Assembly: GCA_023101885.1 (NCBI GenBank)
Contig: JALPQD010000515.1
Span: 1,174,501 to 1,238,500 of the forward strand
Origin: Typhlomys cinereus
Lineage: Eukaryota > Chordata > Mammalia > Rodentia > Platacanthomyidae
Direction: 5' to 3'
Length of the DNA: 64,000 nt
This document shows positions 1 through 11,415 of this stretch, piece after piece. The notes beneath the pieces are model-generated. The model was not told the origin of the DNA. It searched no databases and saw only the letters and a list, made by a program, of their open reading frames with translations. Each line of letters opens with the position of its first letter. Position 1 is the first letter of the stretch. The position numbers and the translations under genes are program-made.

Positions 1-110
1 CACCAGGAGCTCCATGCCCAGGATCAGAGCAGGCCTGCAGGGCTGAGCAACAAGGACGGGACACCAAATGTCAAGAGGTGGGCTGGGGTCTACCAGGAAG
101 GGGTTATTAC

Positions 111-269
111 CATCTCCCATGACATATTTCTTCTCTTCATAGCTTGAGTCTGTGTATTCCAAGAGTAGGCGGATGGGTTGAGTCAGCTGGAAAAGATGGA
201 AGGTGACAGAAATCAGGGATGGTAGGACACTGGCTGTATGACTTCATTGTCTCCAAGTGAACCCCCTCC

Positions 270-314
<45 letters not shown>

Positions 315-581
315 CCACACGCACAACCACTGGCAACTGATGCCCACGCACATACAGAACACACAAACATGCACACATCCACACTTGCACACAGATGCAG
401 CCAGAAGCTCCTAAGTGGAGCTCAGAGCTCCAGGCAGCTGATGCCAGCAAGGCCCCAGAGTATCCACCTGCTAGAACTGCCTCTGGCTGCTCTCAACTTC
501 CTGTCTCACATCCCGGTCCCACCCTCCAGATCGACCCCTTCTCACACCGCGGACGTTCCAATAACCCAGGGTCATAGGCAT
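111..581 (-). CDS. Gstm1: Mu-class glutathione S-transferase, exons 1-2 only (Gstm1-like, runs off left edge)
   Basis: Partial gene on the minus strand. Exon 1 coding part is 546-581 (12 codons, start MPMTLGYWNVRG), followed by donor GTGAG. Exon 2 is 111-186 (76 bp), preceded by CCAG and followed by GTAAT, encoding [13 protein letters not shown] and ending at MGD with one base left over. These are the standard GSTM exon lengths and phases. Residue Tyr7 (GYW) is the catalytic tyrosine that lowers the pKa of glutathione. The segment covers strand 1 and helix 1 of the thioredoxin-like domain plus the mu loop. Exons 3-8 lie left of the window. The NVRG-LTxPIR signature resembles rodent Gstm1 more than Gstm2 or Gstm4, and the position left of the Gstm2-like gene agrees. 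The paralogue assignment rests on 37 codons, so it is less certain than the family. Intron 1 (187-545) holds an AC repeat. Confidence 0.82.
274..312. repeat. (AC)n microsatellite in intron 1
   Basis: An uninterrupted AC dinucleotide run inside intron 1 of the Gstm1-like gene. The Gstm2-like gene also has an AC tract in intron 1 and the Gstm4-like gene a GA tract, so low-complexity sequence recurs at this intron across the paralogues. Confidence 0.95.
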
Positions 582-639
582 GGCGATCTTCTGCTGGTTG
601 TGGTCTTTTCTCAGACTGACTGCAGCCTGTTGAGCCAGA

Positions 640-712
640 ACTTTATCCAGCTGCCTGGGAGGACGGAGGTGGAGCCTGATATCTGCCCCGCCCCACTCTG
701 ACCCGCCCCTCA
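640..712 (-). promoter_or_regulatory. Core promoter of the Gstm1-like gene: TATA-like box and two GC boxes
   Basis: On the minus strand a TATA-like GGATAAAGT lies at 640-648, about 60 bp upstream of the ATG at 579-581. Two GC boxes (plus-strand CCCCGCCCC near 687-694 and CCCGCCCC near 702-709) lie just upstream. The Gstm2-like gene has the same arrangement at the same distance, which supports a shared ancestral promoter. The transcription start is inferred to be around 610-620. Confidence 0.5.
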
Positions 713-999
713 ATCCTTGCACTTTCCAGCAAGTGTCCTCAAGACTCTATCCCCGAAGCTAGATGGCTGCAGGGGTCCTCTGGGGACCACCAGCAAATCC
801 AGGCAGCCTAGGTCTGACTGACAGTCTGGGGATTTTGATCTGGGCACACGGAAGACAAAGGCGGCTCTGCGGGGCTCCGCCGGGCTCCGCGGTTCCCAGC
901 ACCTCCAGCTCCTTCCTGCCCCTCCCCCTGCTGGGTTCTGCCAAAGCCGCCACTGCCTGTGGAGCCAGGCCAGAAACGCAAAAGCACCAGGGGTCTCTC

Positions 1000-2780
1000 C
1001 CCTTTCCTTTGCTTGTAGAGCTCCGTTTTACCCGTGGACTGTGGGAATCTGTCTTTCAAGGAGGCTCCACTTTCAACTAGAGACAAAAAGGGGTGTCCCC
1101 AACCTGAAATACAATCCAACGCTTATCTCTGGAGTAACAGGACTCCTTACCAGGTATTTGTCAAACCCCACACAGCCTGGAGTCATAGGAACAGTGACCT
1201 AGGAATGAGCCCAGGGTAGGGACAAGCAGAAGAACAAGTAGCCTGTTTTTTTCCTTGAAGGAATTTGAAGGAAACCCCCGTTTTTGTCATCAAGTTAGTG
1301 GCCGTATGAATTAACCATATTTAACTATGTTTGTGAATCTAGATTCACCAACTGACACAGAGACCATGAATTCTGGGGAGTTTCCGCTACCAGGAACCCT
1401 TGGATCTTGAACTTGTGGGACAGCTGTCAAGAGCACAGCAATCACAGAGTGTGCTAGGGAGGTCGAGCATGCGCTCATGGGACACACAGACACCTCTCCT
1501 GCTTCTAGGGAAAGACAGGATGCTGTCCTGCAGGAAGCCCAGAGGTTCTGCATAGGGCCCAGGGCCAGAATCTCAGCCGTCCACCTCCCTGGTTTCTGGC
1601 TCTTTCTGAGAGTCCTGACCCATGTGTGTTTCTGGGTTGAGAGGATGGTTCAAATGACCTTTCCAGTCACCCTGTGACTTGGGTCCTGTGGCCCAACATC
1701 CACAAGGACAAAGTCCACCAACAACACAATCCAACCACAGACTTTCTTCTCCTTGAAGGTAGGAGACTTTCACCATCAAGAGGTGTGTTATGAATTGGCC
1801 TGTGGCTGACTTTGCCCTGTATAGAGGAACTTAGAAAATATGAGGGGAAAGATGTGAGGGAGCTAAAAATGAAGTGGGCTTGCAAGTCAAAGGACAAATT
1901 GCTGAGCTGAGGAAAATAAACTTGAGGATTATGTAATCCTTTGTCAGGGCTGGCAGAGTGTGAAAGCAGTATGTCAATTAAGATTTGGCCCCAGGGGAAG
2001 GTGCAGGGCGAAGCTGTAGAAGGCAGCAGGGGCTATCACCTGTGCAGGTAGGGAAGCCACATGCTGTGCAGGTCTCTGTGAGGACAGGAGCTCAGAGACG
2101 ATGTCGCTGTGACTAACAGTGCAAAGCCTATTTGTCAGTGCTACTTCGGCATTCAGACATGACCATTCGGCCCACCTCAGGTCCAGACTGCCCAAGCTCT
2201 GGAAGTAAGTTGAACCTTCAAGAAACACCATTGGTGTAAGTTTGTCCAGAGCAAGACAATACCACATAACACATACACATACAACTACTTATTTCCCTGA
2301 GCTCTTACAATATATGCAAAAACCACCACACACATACAATAAATAAATGTAAAAATATTTTAATTTAATATTAAAATAATTTTAAGAAAAGAAAACAGAA
2401 TTGCTGGACTAGATGCATTCGACTTGCTATTAAGACGAGGAATGTCCCACATCACCATGACATTAGGAATTAGGTTAAGGGCTGGGGACATGTTCATGGA
2501 ATAAACAGCTCGAGCTGCCTTCACCACCGTCGCCAATGAGCAGAGACAGGAACTGAAGCCTGAAGCTGTGCCTTAATCAAAGAGCAACCAGTCTAAATCA
2601 GTGCTGCTACTACCTAGGGGGTGAAAAGTTGCCTTCTCACCTCGTCTCATCTCCAGTCCGCAGGTTTTTATAGAGGACCAGAGGCAGTCAGTCACTGTGG
2701 ACTCAGTCTTGCCACTCTGGTTGGGCGGTCATCACATCTCTGACACTTGTGAAGAGTCCGTGAGATACAGGGTCAGACTC
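1000..2780. other. Upstream flank of the Gstm1-like gene, duplicated elsewhere in the window
   Basis: No convincing gene. From about 1900 to 2750 the sequence aligns by eye with 9950-11600, upstream of the GSTM pseudogene, for example around 1915-1965 versus 9970-10015 and around 2440-2500 versus 10905-10970. The right-hand copy carries an extra MaLR LTR (10986-11415) that this copy lacks. This is a segmental duplication of a GSTM unit. Homology stops near 2755, where an inverted segment begins. Confidence 0.6.
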
Positions 2781-2789
2781 AGCAAGAAA

Positions 2790-3720
2790 TGGAGAGATGG
2801 TTCTCTGTCCGTGGACTGAATGTGACAGAGAGAGAAAGCATCCACACTATGAGAGGCAAATGGTACCACCAACTGTTCATCTGTCTGAGAGTCACAACCC
2901 CCTTTATTGCATATTTGGGATTTGGGAGCTTTAATCCAATAGGATTTTCAGCCTGGAAGCTGTTTTCCCCTCCTCACTCCTCATCAAGCAATGTGTTCTC
3001 ACAGCTGGTTCTCATCAGCTCTGCTTCTGGTCCAGGTTCATTGATTCTGGGGATTGTGCAAGAGCTAGCGCACAGTGGGCGTGTTGCGGGCAGAAGAGAG
3101 CAGAAGGCTGCAGTCCAAGGCCAGCCAGGCCTGTCCTGGGTACAAGCAGCCCTGGGTCGATCGTTGACTCCTTCACCCCTTATCTGGGCATTCTACTGGA
3201 AAGGTGGCACACAGAGTACTTGAGTGTCCTTGACCAGGGCCTTCTGTAGCTGGTTCAGGGTGATTAGGATGGGTGCCCTGGATTTGGGGTCATCTACCAA
3301 ATTTCAAACCTCGGGCTTTGCTTGCTGGCTGATTTTCCTTTGTTTAACATCAGGATTTGCTGATTCACTGAGGGAGATCTTTGGTCTCTTCCAATGTGCC
3401 CCGGCACGCTCTCAGTCCCTTTGCCTGGCTCACTGTGCAAATACAGGCAAGAAGAAATGTGCTGGTGCAAAAGCAAGAGTGTGTGTGCAGGCAGGGAGTG
3501 GCAGGGGGTTGTGTGGGAAAGGCGGGGCTGGGGAGGGAACCAAGAGACCAGTGTGGATGGATAGAGTCCTCTGCGCAGCTCTGTCACCCTTTCTAGCTGT
3601 GTGAGTAGGAGGAAGCTTCTTAACGTCTGCCCATCTCAGGTTCCTTCCTGGAGAATGCCATGCGTAGCACCTCTCCCAGGATTAGGCAGTGTGTCCTCGA
3701 TACTAGATTGCAATAGAAAC
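2790..3720 (+). repeat. Inverted duplicate of Gstm2-like intron 7 sequence
   Basis: Read on the plus strand, this segment matches the minus strand of 26640-27560, which lies inside intron 7 of the Gstm2-like gene. The stretch 2990-3290 differs at roughly nine positions by eye, and about 130 bp from 3001 is identical. The outer parts (2790-2980 and 3660-3720) are clearly more diverged. No GSTM exon is visible next to it. The right end is interrupted by an L1 3' end. Confidence 0.85.
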
Positions 3721-3727
3721 AAGAAGG

Positions 3728-3985
3728 GTTCAGGGAAACGCCACTGGGTCCTTGTACGTCATCGGAGAGGAGGGCCCAGAGGAGAGTCAGGCATGCACAA
3801 GAAAGGACTCTGGGAATTGGGGCAGAAGGCACGGGGGGGGAGGGGGGGCAGGGGTGAGGGGAGGGAGAGCAGGGGGTTCAGGGGGAGGAGGAGAGAGGGA
3901 GGGAACTGGTGTACTTATTAAGTTTGTATGAACTGAAATAATAATAAAAAATGTATTAATAAAAAAACTACAAAAAAAAATAAAA
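3728..3985 (+). mobile_element. LINE-1 3' end (3' UTR and A-rich tail), plus strand
   Basis: The segment matches the 3' UTR of the longer L1 at 35900-39042: the GCCACTGGGTCCTT motif, then the GAGGAGGGCCCAG motif, a G-rich block and an A-rich tail. Only about 250 bp of the element remain, which is a typical severe 5' truncation. It interrupts the inverted GSTM segment. Confidence 0.8.
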
Positions 3986-4234
3986 TCTCAATTTCCTTCC
4001 TAAAAAAAAAAATCTCTGAGTTTTTGATAAATCCTATAAATCAAAACATTGCACTTTAAAAATAAAAGAAAATATATCTTTAGTTACTTATGATACGTGA
4101 ATTTGGAAGCCTAGATATATTACATTTGCATTTTAATGGTTTCATAGCAATAAAATCATATATAATAAAAAAGAAAGAAGAAAGTGTCTAGTTTCCCCTT
4201 CTGTGTGGGAAATTGAAGGAAACTGAGCAATGTG

Positions 4235-4825
4235 GCTTTTTTTTATTCTACTCATACAAAATTGATAAGTACCCCATTCCCCTCCCTCCTCCCACCCCTC
4301 CCTGGATCCCCTTGCTCCCTCCCCCCTTTTCCCTTTTCTTTCCCCCCTGGCTCCCTTTCTCCCAGTGCTCCCTCCCCCCCCCTCACATTCCTGGAGCATT
4401 CTTTAGTGTGCATGTCAAACTTCCCTCTGGGTCCTCCTCTCTGATGAGGTGTAAGGACTCAGTGGCATTGCCTAGAGCTCTTTTTTGTGTTCCCCTTTAG
4501 TATAGGACCACTATTGTGGCTGTTAATCCCTTGCCTCTAAGAACCCTAGTGCCTGTGATCCATGCTAGACTTTGGGGGTTCAATGATATGTTGGTCACTG
4601 CGCAGGTCATGCAAAGTCCTATTATGATTATTTCGGCCCTAACTTGTATGGAGTATCTTGCATATCGTTGCTCCTCCCATCTTTAGGCTCTTACAATCTT
4701 ACCGCCCCTCTTCCACAAATTTCCCTGAGCTTTAGGATGGGGAGAGATTAGGCTGGCCTGGTTCTAGGTGATTAATGTAGAGTCTCTGATTTTCTGAATT
4801 ATGGTTTGTTGAATTTTTTTTTTCA
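4235..4825 (-). mobile_element. LINE-1 3' end, minus strand
   Basis: On the minus strand this matches the last 550-600 bp of the L1 at 35900-39042, including the TCTCCCCATCC block near 4732-4742, the G-rich segment (C-rich on plus at 4275-4390) and a poly(T) start on the plus strand. Together with 3728-3985 it forms a tail-to-tail pair of L1 ends. Confidence 0.8.
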
Positions 4826-4989
4826 GTTTTGCTGCTCCTGCACCGCCCTTGGCTCCATCCTGATGGTTATTGGATATCACCCCCTAGACCTGGTGAGCAA
4901 GGGTGTGTTCAGAGCTGGAGGAAAGAGGGGGAGGGGAAGCAGTGTGTTTTGTGTTGGGCGATGAAGCAAAGTCTGGAGCAGCGATACTC

Positions 4990-6263
4990 TACTCAGAGAC
5001 CAAGACCTGAGCTATCGCTTTCTCCTTCTCACTCCCAACGCCCGGAGAAGGTCTCTGCCTCTGTGAACACCAGCTGCTTCCAAGCATTCCTTGGAAAGAA
5101 TAGCCCTTTGGAGCCCAAAACACAATGCAATGCAAGACCTGCATGGGAGGTTCCTGTTGGCCTGCTCTGGCTCTTGAGCATAGCTCGTTCCCTGCAGCAG
5201 GAGAAAACTGACCTTTCCATTTCCCCTTTACTCTGCTTCCTCTTCCCATCCTGTCCCTCAGGTGATCTTTATTCACTTCAGCTCCCTATTTTTTTCAGCG
5301 TTATGTCTCCCTCCCCTGTTCCTTGCCTCGACCTGAATCCAAGTCCACAGCCCTTAGCTCAGCTTTGAGGAGTGTACCTGATTGCACACTGGATGCTCAC
5401 AGCACGAGCCTGCACGCTCGGGCTTCTACCCGCAGGACATCTCTCCCACTGTCAAAGTGCCAGTTTTTTCTCCATTGACATCCATTTCCTCAGTTGCCGT
5501 CGCTGCTCTGCTGTCTGCCCTCTTATGTCAGAAACCTCAAGCCTGCCGCAACAGCTTTCCTGCATCCATAAAACCAGTGACTTTCTGTAAATTCAACGTC
5601 ACCAACATCCTAGTTTCCCTACGAAGCATCGTGAGCTGGATCTAAGCAGTCATTTCTCTGTCAGCATTACTGTTCTCCACAGGTCCGTTATGTCTGTTTA
5701 GCAGATTTTTCCAGCCCAAAGTTTCAAAATCTCCAAATATTTTCGCAATTCTTCAACAAAACAGTTCAAAAGTCACAAAAAAATGGTCAAGTTTATCAGC
5801 AATGAGATCACACTTCTCTGGTACCAAATTGTCTTTTCCACAACAACACTGCACTCTTCTGGTGCCACAAATTATCTTTGCTTCTTATTCTTGTTGTTGC
5901 ATTGAATGCATGACCCAGAGGAACAAAGAGATATTTATTTGTGCTCACAGTTTCGCTCCAATAGTCCGTTATGGCGGGAGAGTTACCAGCAGGAACAGAA
6001 GAAGCTAACCACATCATATCCACAGGAAGCGCTGGGGGATGGTTGTACTTTGTGCCTCTCTAATCTGCCAAACTCCAATCTTTGTTTTATCTATGTGCCA
6101 GGGAATGATCTCACCCATTAAAGGCTGGTTCTTCCCTCATCTGTTACATAATCTCTTGTAGCCTTGTTCAAAGGCTTGACTTAGCTAAATAATTCTGCAC
6201 AAGTGCCTAACTGCCTAAAGGTTCAGTTCAGGTGCCTAAAGGTTCAATGCAGGTCAAGACACT
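4990..6263 (-). mobile_element. Old MaLR element: internal region plus one LTR
   Basis: Parts of 5430-5830 align with the internal region of the better preserved MaLR at 52849-54036. Examples are the CTGCTCTGCTGTCTGCCCTC block near 5500 and the GGTACCAAAT junction near 5821 (compare AGTACCAAAT near 54025), which in this class lies at the LTR-internal boundary. The LTR would be about 5829-6263, ending near AAGACA. It is more diverged than the other MaLR copies. The left boundary is uncertain. Confidence 0.5.
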
Positions 6264-7950
6264 TGTATTTAGTTGGCACGTAGGTTCTTCAAACCTAAGA
6301 ACCAAAGTCTGATGATTTCATGTGATTAGAGCCCACTAGAAGTCCTGATATTTTGGCTTTTGTACCCTCAGGCACATGTTCGCTCAGGAAAAGGAGGCAG
6401 ACGTTTATTGGTATGGGCTGCTTTGGCCTGTGACTACCCGCTGTTCTCTACACTTCCATGCCTGATTCTTCTCCATTCCTACTGGGTGCATAGAGCAGAA
6501 ATCAGCTGATAGAGACCTCGATGTGTGGAATCGTTCATCTTTTCCCGTGGAAGTCCCATGGGAAGCGTCCAGGACGTCAAGAAGCCCTGCTCCATGAAAT
6601 CATTCACAGGCTAGGACTTTATCTAACTGTGGCCCTGACATCATCCCCTGGGACGCTTCCACTTGACTTCGGGTTCAAGTTGTATCATGGGTATTCAAAG
6701 ACGAAGGAGGAGGAAGAAGAGGAGAAAAAAAAAGAAAGATAAGGAGAGAAGGGGAGATTAGCTCAACTTTAAGTCTGGAGAGCAAGTAAGGTAGAGGAGC
6801 ATCCGTCATGACTAGGCACATCCTGTTGGTAAGACTCAGTGTGTGGCTGCAGCCAAGCACAGACTCTCTTTGATTAGTGCCACCCTGTTACATTACCACA
6901 GACACAACCTCAGTGACAAGCCGGCTGAAATGTGCGTGAACACAGTGACTATCCACTTACTTTCTTTTCCTGTTGCTATGATGGCACAACCTGGCAAAAA
7001 GGACTTGAGGAAGAAAGGATTTATTGTGACTCCTGGTTTGGGGGTACGGTCCATTGCAATGGGGAAGTCCAGGCGGCAGGAGCTAAAGCAGTTGTTCACC
7101 TTACATTGCAGTAAAAAAGCAGACAGTACTGAATGTTTGCGCACAGCTCGCTCTTTTCTTTATATTATCCAGGATCCCATCCAGGAACTTGGCTGGGGTC
7201 AAGTACTAAAGACCAGTTGTGTGGGTCGTGCATGGACAGAGAAGATTCATTTGGACATTCTGAAGTAGACTATAGACATCTACAATCTGGTGGCCAGCGT
7301 TTTCTCAGGTGTTCTGTATCAGCTCCTGGGTTGAGCCAGCTGGGTAACTTAGGACTCCTGGATCCCCATGTACATAGGTCCTGTTTCTTTCTTTCTTTCT
7401 TTTTTTAATGCATTAGAGCTCCTTACAAAGCAGGTCTTTTCCCATGTTGCAGCCAGTGTCCTTCAAGATACCAAAGTATCAAGTGAACACGCTATCTGGG
7501 TCCACCAATTTCAGGATAAGTCTGTTCTCCACAGAATGTACCTTCAGTTCCCAAAGAGTACAATCTGTATCATGAGTTCTATTCCAGCGGGGTCATGCTA
7601 TCTATTTCTGGAATAAATAACAAAGACATAAGTCCAGGAATGATATATCACAGAGCTTCTAGTTGTCTCTTTCTCCCAGATCCCATTAGGATTGCCGATG
7701 GCGGTGATGCTACTGCCTCTAACTGCTGTCTCATCGCAGGGCTTCATTATGGCTGGCTACTAATGAAGCCATATTCTGAAGGGTACTCTCACAGTCAGCT
7801 CCTTTCCATGAACCTGCAGTGACTTCTGACAGCACGGACCCCTTGAATTCCGTCCTCGATTCAGTGTTTCCAAGTGCTGTCCCCTGCGCACGTATGTGAA
7901 TCAGCAAACTTTCCTAACAGGCAGTTGCCTTTCTGGGGAGTGTCCAGGCT
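6264..7950. other. Intergenic; no gene seen, probable old interspersed repeats
   Basis: No exon or conserved protein is recognisable. The segment 6958-7270 (TTTCCTGTTGCTATGATGGC onward, with a GGATTTATTGTGACT motif) has the look of a rodent LTR-type interspersed repeat that I cannot classify. The GSTM homology of the pseudogene intron 5 region begins near 7955. Confidence 0.3.
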
Positions 7951-7954
7951 CTCA

Positions 7955-8802
7955 GTTAATGCATTACCATGATCACACAGCTATTAGGTAACTGCTGGAT
8001 AAGAATTAAATAAACACTGCTGCTCAGCTTCCAACAGCAATATCACGACCACTGTGCGTTAGACCTGAGACTGCGATGGGCATCTGGCAGGCTCTGAACT
8101 GAGACACTAGGCAGAACCCAAGAAGCAAGGAATTGAAAACACCCAGGAAAAAGAGTCAATTGTTTTATTTACTGGAATGGCAGAAAAAAGGGCATGGACT
8201 CAGATGTATTCCAAAAATGATATAAATTCACTGTATGATGATACATACAATGAATTCAAGAACATAAAAAGGGGAAAGTGAACTCGGGAACATAAAAAGG
8301 AAAGGGGACGTAAGGAACCAAAGGCCTGTGGTTGCCTGTGGAGAACATCTGTTTATCTGAATGGGCGTCAAGGACACAGCACTGGCAAACCAGTGGGGGA
8401 GACTTCCCCGGGACGGCGCACTTCCAACACCAGCCTCTTCTCATAGTTTGAGTGTGTGAAGCATGAAAACAGCAATGCCTTCAGCCATCTGGAAGGCACG
8501 GCTCAGGAAAGAAATCAGCACTCAGCTGGAAGATTCCCAATGAAAACTTCACTATCCAGGGACTGCAGTTCCCTTGGCAGAAAGCTCGGTTGGACTTCAT
8601 GCTAAGATTTAGTGGCATCCATAGGAATTTCCGTTGACAAGACAGAGCATGAGGATTACTCTGTTGGTGGTTTAAAACATCATCCAAACAGTGAATAGCG
8701 CTGAGGAGTTCAGGTGGAAAACTAGACCAGAATAGATGAGAAGATAAGAATACGTGGCCCTGTTCTAATGTTTTACCTCACCCAGCCTAGCGGGAGACTC
8801 AC
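7955..8802 (-). other. Intron 5 relic of the GSTM pseudogene
   Basis: The region aligns by eye with intron 5 of the Gstm2-like gene (28650-29240), for example 8040-8130 with 28725-28810 and 8430-8640 with 29060-29230. No exon 6 follows at its lower end. Confidence 0.65.
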
Positions 8803-9911
8803 AAACTCAGGAATGTAGCAAACCATAGCTCATTGCAATAAATTAATTCTCCAAAATGTCTACATGAATCATCTCTGTTTCTGTTTCTCCACCTGCCTCA
8901 CACATAGCACAGACTCGTCCTCAGCATATCACCCCGGCCAGACTCAGGGGACTGACCACCATCCCCCATACCCTGCACCATCCCTCCTCAAAAGGGTTGT
9001 GCTTGCACACAATGTGGTGCAAGATGGTATTGCTCTGAATAATCTTCCTTTAGCTGCTGATTAAGTAAGGCATCTGGATGAAGGAACAGGGTTGGTCAGA
9101 TGGGGTGCAGGATATCTATTCCACAAGTGAAGACATGGGTGGCGCTAACCCTCAAGGTGTCTGGCTTGAGAACCCTCCATGAATAGATAGACTGTAGACT
9201 GAATGGACACATAGACTATCACAGAAACACAATATAGACTAACAGCAGTGGGAATCAGAGAGCAAAAACTCTGATCCTGAACCCCTTGGCTTAGCAAGGA
9301 GATTCAGTGTGACTAACCTTCCCAAACCCATCATCCCTATACCTGCTTTGGGAAAATCCAGGCCCAGCTTGAATTTCTCTGGCTTCTGTCATAGTTAGGG
9401 CTGTTGTAGACAAGATGATGTGAGCAGAAATCACCCAGTGATGAACCTTCCCTACTGCTATCTATCCACAGAATCAGGGTCAAGACTCCCTGAGACAATG
9501 GATCTTCCTTCAACTTCATACAGTAAGTCTCTGGGGGATGATTGTAAATAACACTTTGTGATAAGGGGTTTTGAACACACCAGACTAAGGCTTCGAGTTG
9601 TTTAAGTGACCCTCAAGAAAGATCCTAACCCAATTATAAGTACAGATGGGCCAGGAAGCCCATTTCAGGATGCTGTTTGAAACACCAAACCACACTCCCA
9701 AGGTTTCTAGACAGAGCACACTCTAGCGTCCACCTGGAGGAGACCTGCAAAGCTGAGCAAAAGTGGGCCAGGAATAGCACGATGGGGCCAAAGGGCAAGA
9801 AGTGGGCAAGGGTCTAGGCAGAAAGATGTCAATACTATCACCCATGGTGTATCTCTTCTCCTCCTGCCTTGAGTCTGTGTGTTCCAGGAGCCCGCAGATG
9901 AGCTGAGTCAT
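8803..9911 (-). pseudogene. GSTM pseudogene, exons 2-5 only
   Basis: Four GSTM exons remain in order on the minus strand. Exon 2 (9836-9911, 76 bp) still reads through EEKRYTMGD. Exon 3 (9347-9400) is 11 bp short, shifting the frame, and its donor is GC instead of GT. Exon 4 (8992-9073, 82 bp) has an in-frame TAA near its eighth codon and its donor GT is TT. Exon 5 (8803-8892) is 90 instead of 101 bp and has an in-frame TAA after DILEN. Exon 1 and the promoter are missing: flank homologous to the distal upstream region of the Gstm1-like gene follows almost directly after exon 2. Exons 6-8 were not found, although intron 5 homology with the Gstm2-like gene continues down to about 7955. It cannot make a functional enzyme. 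Confidence 0.9.
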
Positions 9912-9949
9912 CTGGAACAGAAATGGCAGGTGACAGAGGTCAGGGATAA

Positions 9950-10985
9950 TGGAACTCTGATTGATGTGCTGCAGAAAATAAACGTGGGATTATGCAATCG
10001 TTTGTTAGGACTGCAGAGTGTCAGTTTGAATAATAAGTTTGAAGCACATTAAAGCAAGTTAATATTAAAATGATATTTAGAAAATAATTTTAACAGAAAT
10101 TGCACCTTAGTGTTCTTCCATTTGTTCCTTCCTTCATTAAACAAGCAGTTGATCTGCTAGCATATACTCAGCCATGAATAAGAAGATCCTTCAAATTCAC
10201 CGTAATTTGGTTATTAAAGACCACAAGTTAGGTGGGAAAAACACAAATATTTTTAAAATATGGGGTACATCTTCATGTTTTCATACATTACAGGAAATGG
10301 AGAAGGAGGTTAGTGGGGGGTGGAGGGCAGGAAAGGAAGATGGTGCTGGCCAAGACACAGACTCGGAAGGGCCAGGAAGGTGGGGACTAGAGAACAGAGG
10401 AGAATGCAGCTCTGCAGAAGGATGGGGCAGACCGGACCAGTGGGCTCTCAAAGCATAGTCCATGCCACTCAGGGACATCCTCTCTGTGGGTGACAGACAG
10501 AGGTCTCTGAAAGGTAATAAGGAGAAGTGGGGACTAGGGACTGGAAAAATAGTTGAAGAAGAGGTTGTGGCTAATAGTTTCCTCACAGAGTTTAGCCCCA
10601 GTGCGGCCTGACTCACCGTCTATGCACTCCTTCATAGCTTCATGGTGGAGCTAATCGTTTAAAGGAACACTGCACAAGAAAACTCACATATACTAAAGGT
10701 AACTCCCCTCTAGAATGATCTCTAAAACGCATTCCATGATACCTTCTAGCTTTATGGGTGACATTCTAACACTGAATAAGTGTTAGCAGGAATAAATGTT
10801 AGCAGCAGGAATAAGTGAAATGTATCCTGATTCATGGAAACCTTGATATATATATCACAAATAGCAAAGTGCTCTCGATGACGCCAACTTGGAATTGAAG
10901 CAAAGAATATCCCACATCCCTGTGATATTAGGAATTAAGTTAAGGCTCTGGGGACATGTTACTAGAATAGGGAGTTCATACAACC
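9950..10985 (-). other. Upstream flank of the GSTM pseudogene, shared with the other GSTM units
   Basis: The segment 9960-10110 aligns with 1915-2400. The segment 10310-10460 and the TTTATGGGTGACATTCT motif near 10752 align with 32520-32960 upstream of the Gstm2-like gene. This shows that the duplicated units include about 2-3 kb of 5' flank. No gene is seen here. Confidence 0.55.
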
Positions 10986-11415
10986 TGTCATAGTTAGGCA
11001 CAGGTGTCAAGTTGATAGTTAAGGGTTTGAGCTCTGGGCACATTTGTAGAGAATTAGTGGTTGCGTTAAGCCCAGAGCAAACCTGCAGAAGATTATTTAT
11101 AGATGATGGGAAAAGCCCAGCCCATGGTGGGTGGGACTAGGCCCTGGAATGAAATACAGACAGCTGGTTGAGAGGGTTGGTATCCTTGTGTACACTTGGC
11201 CAGATGTGCTGGTCTGGCAAATAAGGATCGTCTCTCTCTCTCAGCATTACATAGAGATGATGCGGCCAGTTCCCTCGGCCTTGGTGCTGGCATGAGCTCT
11301 CTTGTCAAGCTGGACTACAGACTGTAACTAGAGTATCATAAGAGACAATAAACCCCTTATTCCCTTAAGCCATTTGATGATCATTTATCAGCAACCATGC
11401 CGATGAACTGCAACA
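10986..11415 (+). mobile_element. Solo MaLR-type LTR
   Basis: The LTR starts TGTCATAGTTAGGCACAGGT and ends CTGCAACA. It is flanked by the near-identical 5-bp repeats CAACC (10981-10985) and CTACC (11416-11420). It has the TG...CA ends and 5-bp duplication expected of ERVL-MaLR elements. The paralogous flank near 2500-2530 lacks it, giving an empty-site comparison. Confidence 0.85.

Noticed and set aside
3001..3223. A nearly identical 76-codon frame present here on plus and at 27132-27362 on minus
   Set aside because: Both lie in the inverted duplicate of intron 7. The match is explained by high DNA identity, and there is no splice context or known domain.
4829..5368. A 179-codon plus-strand frame
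   Set aside because: It overlaps the old MaLR internal region in the opposite sense, and no domain or splice signal supports it.
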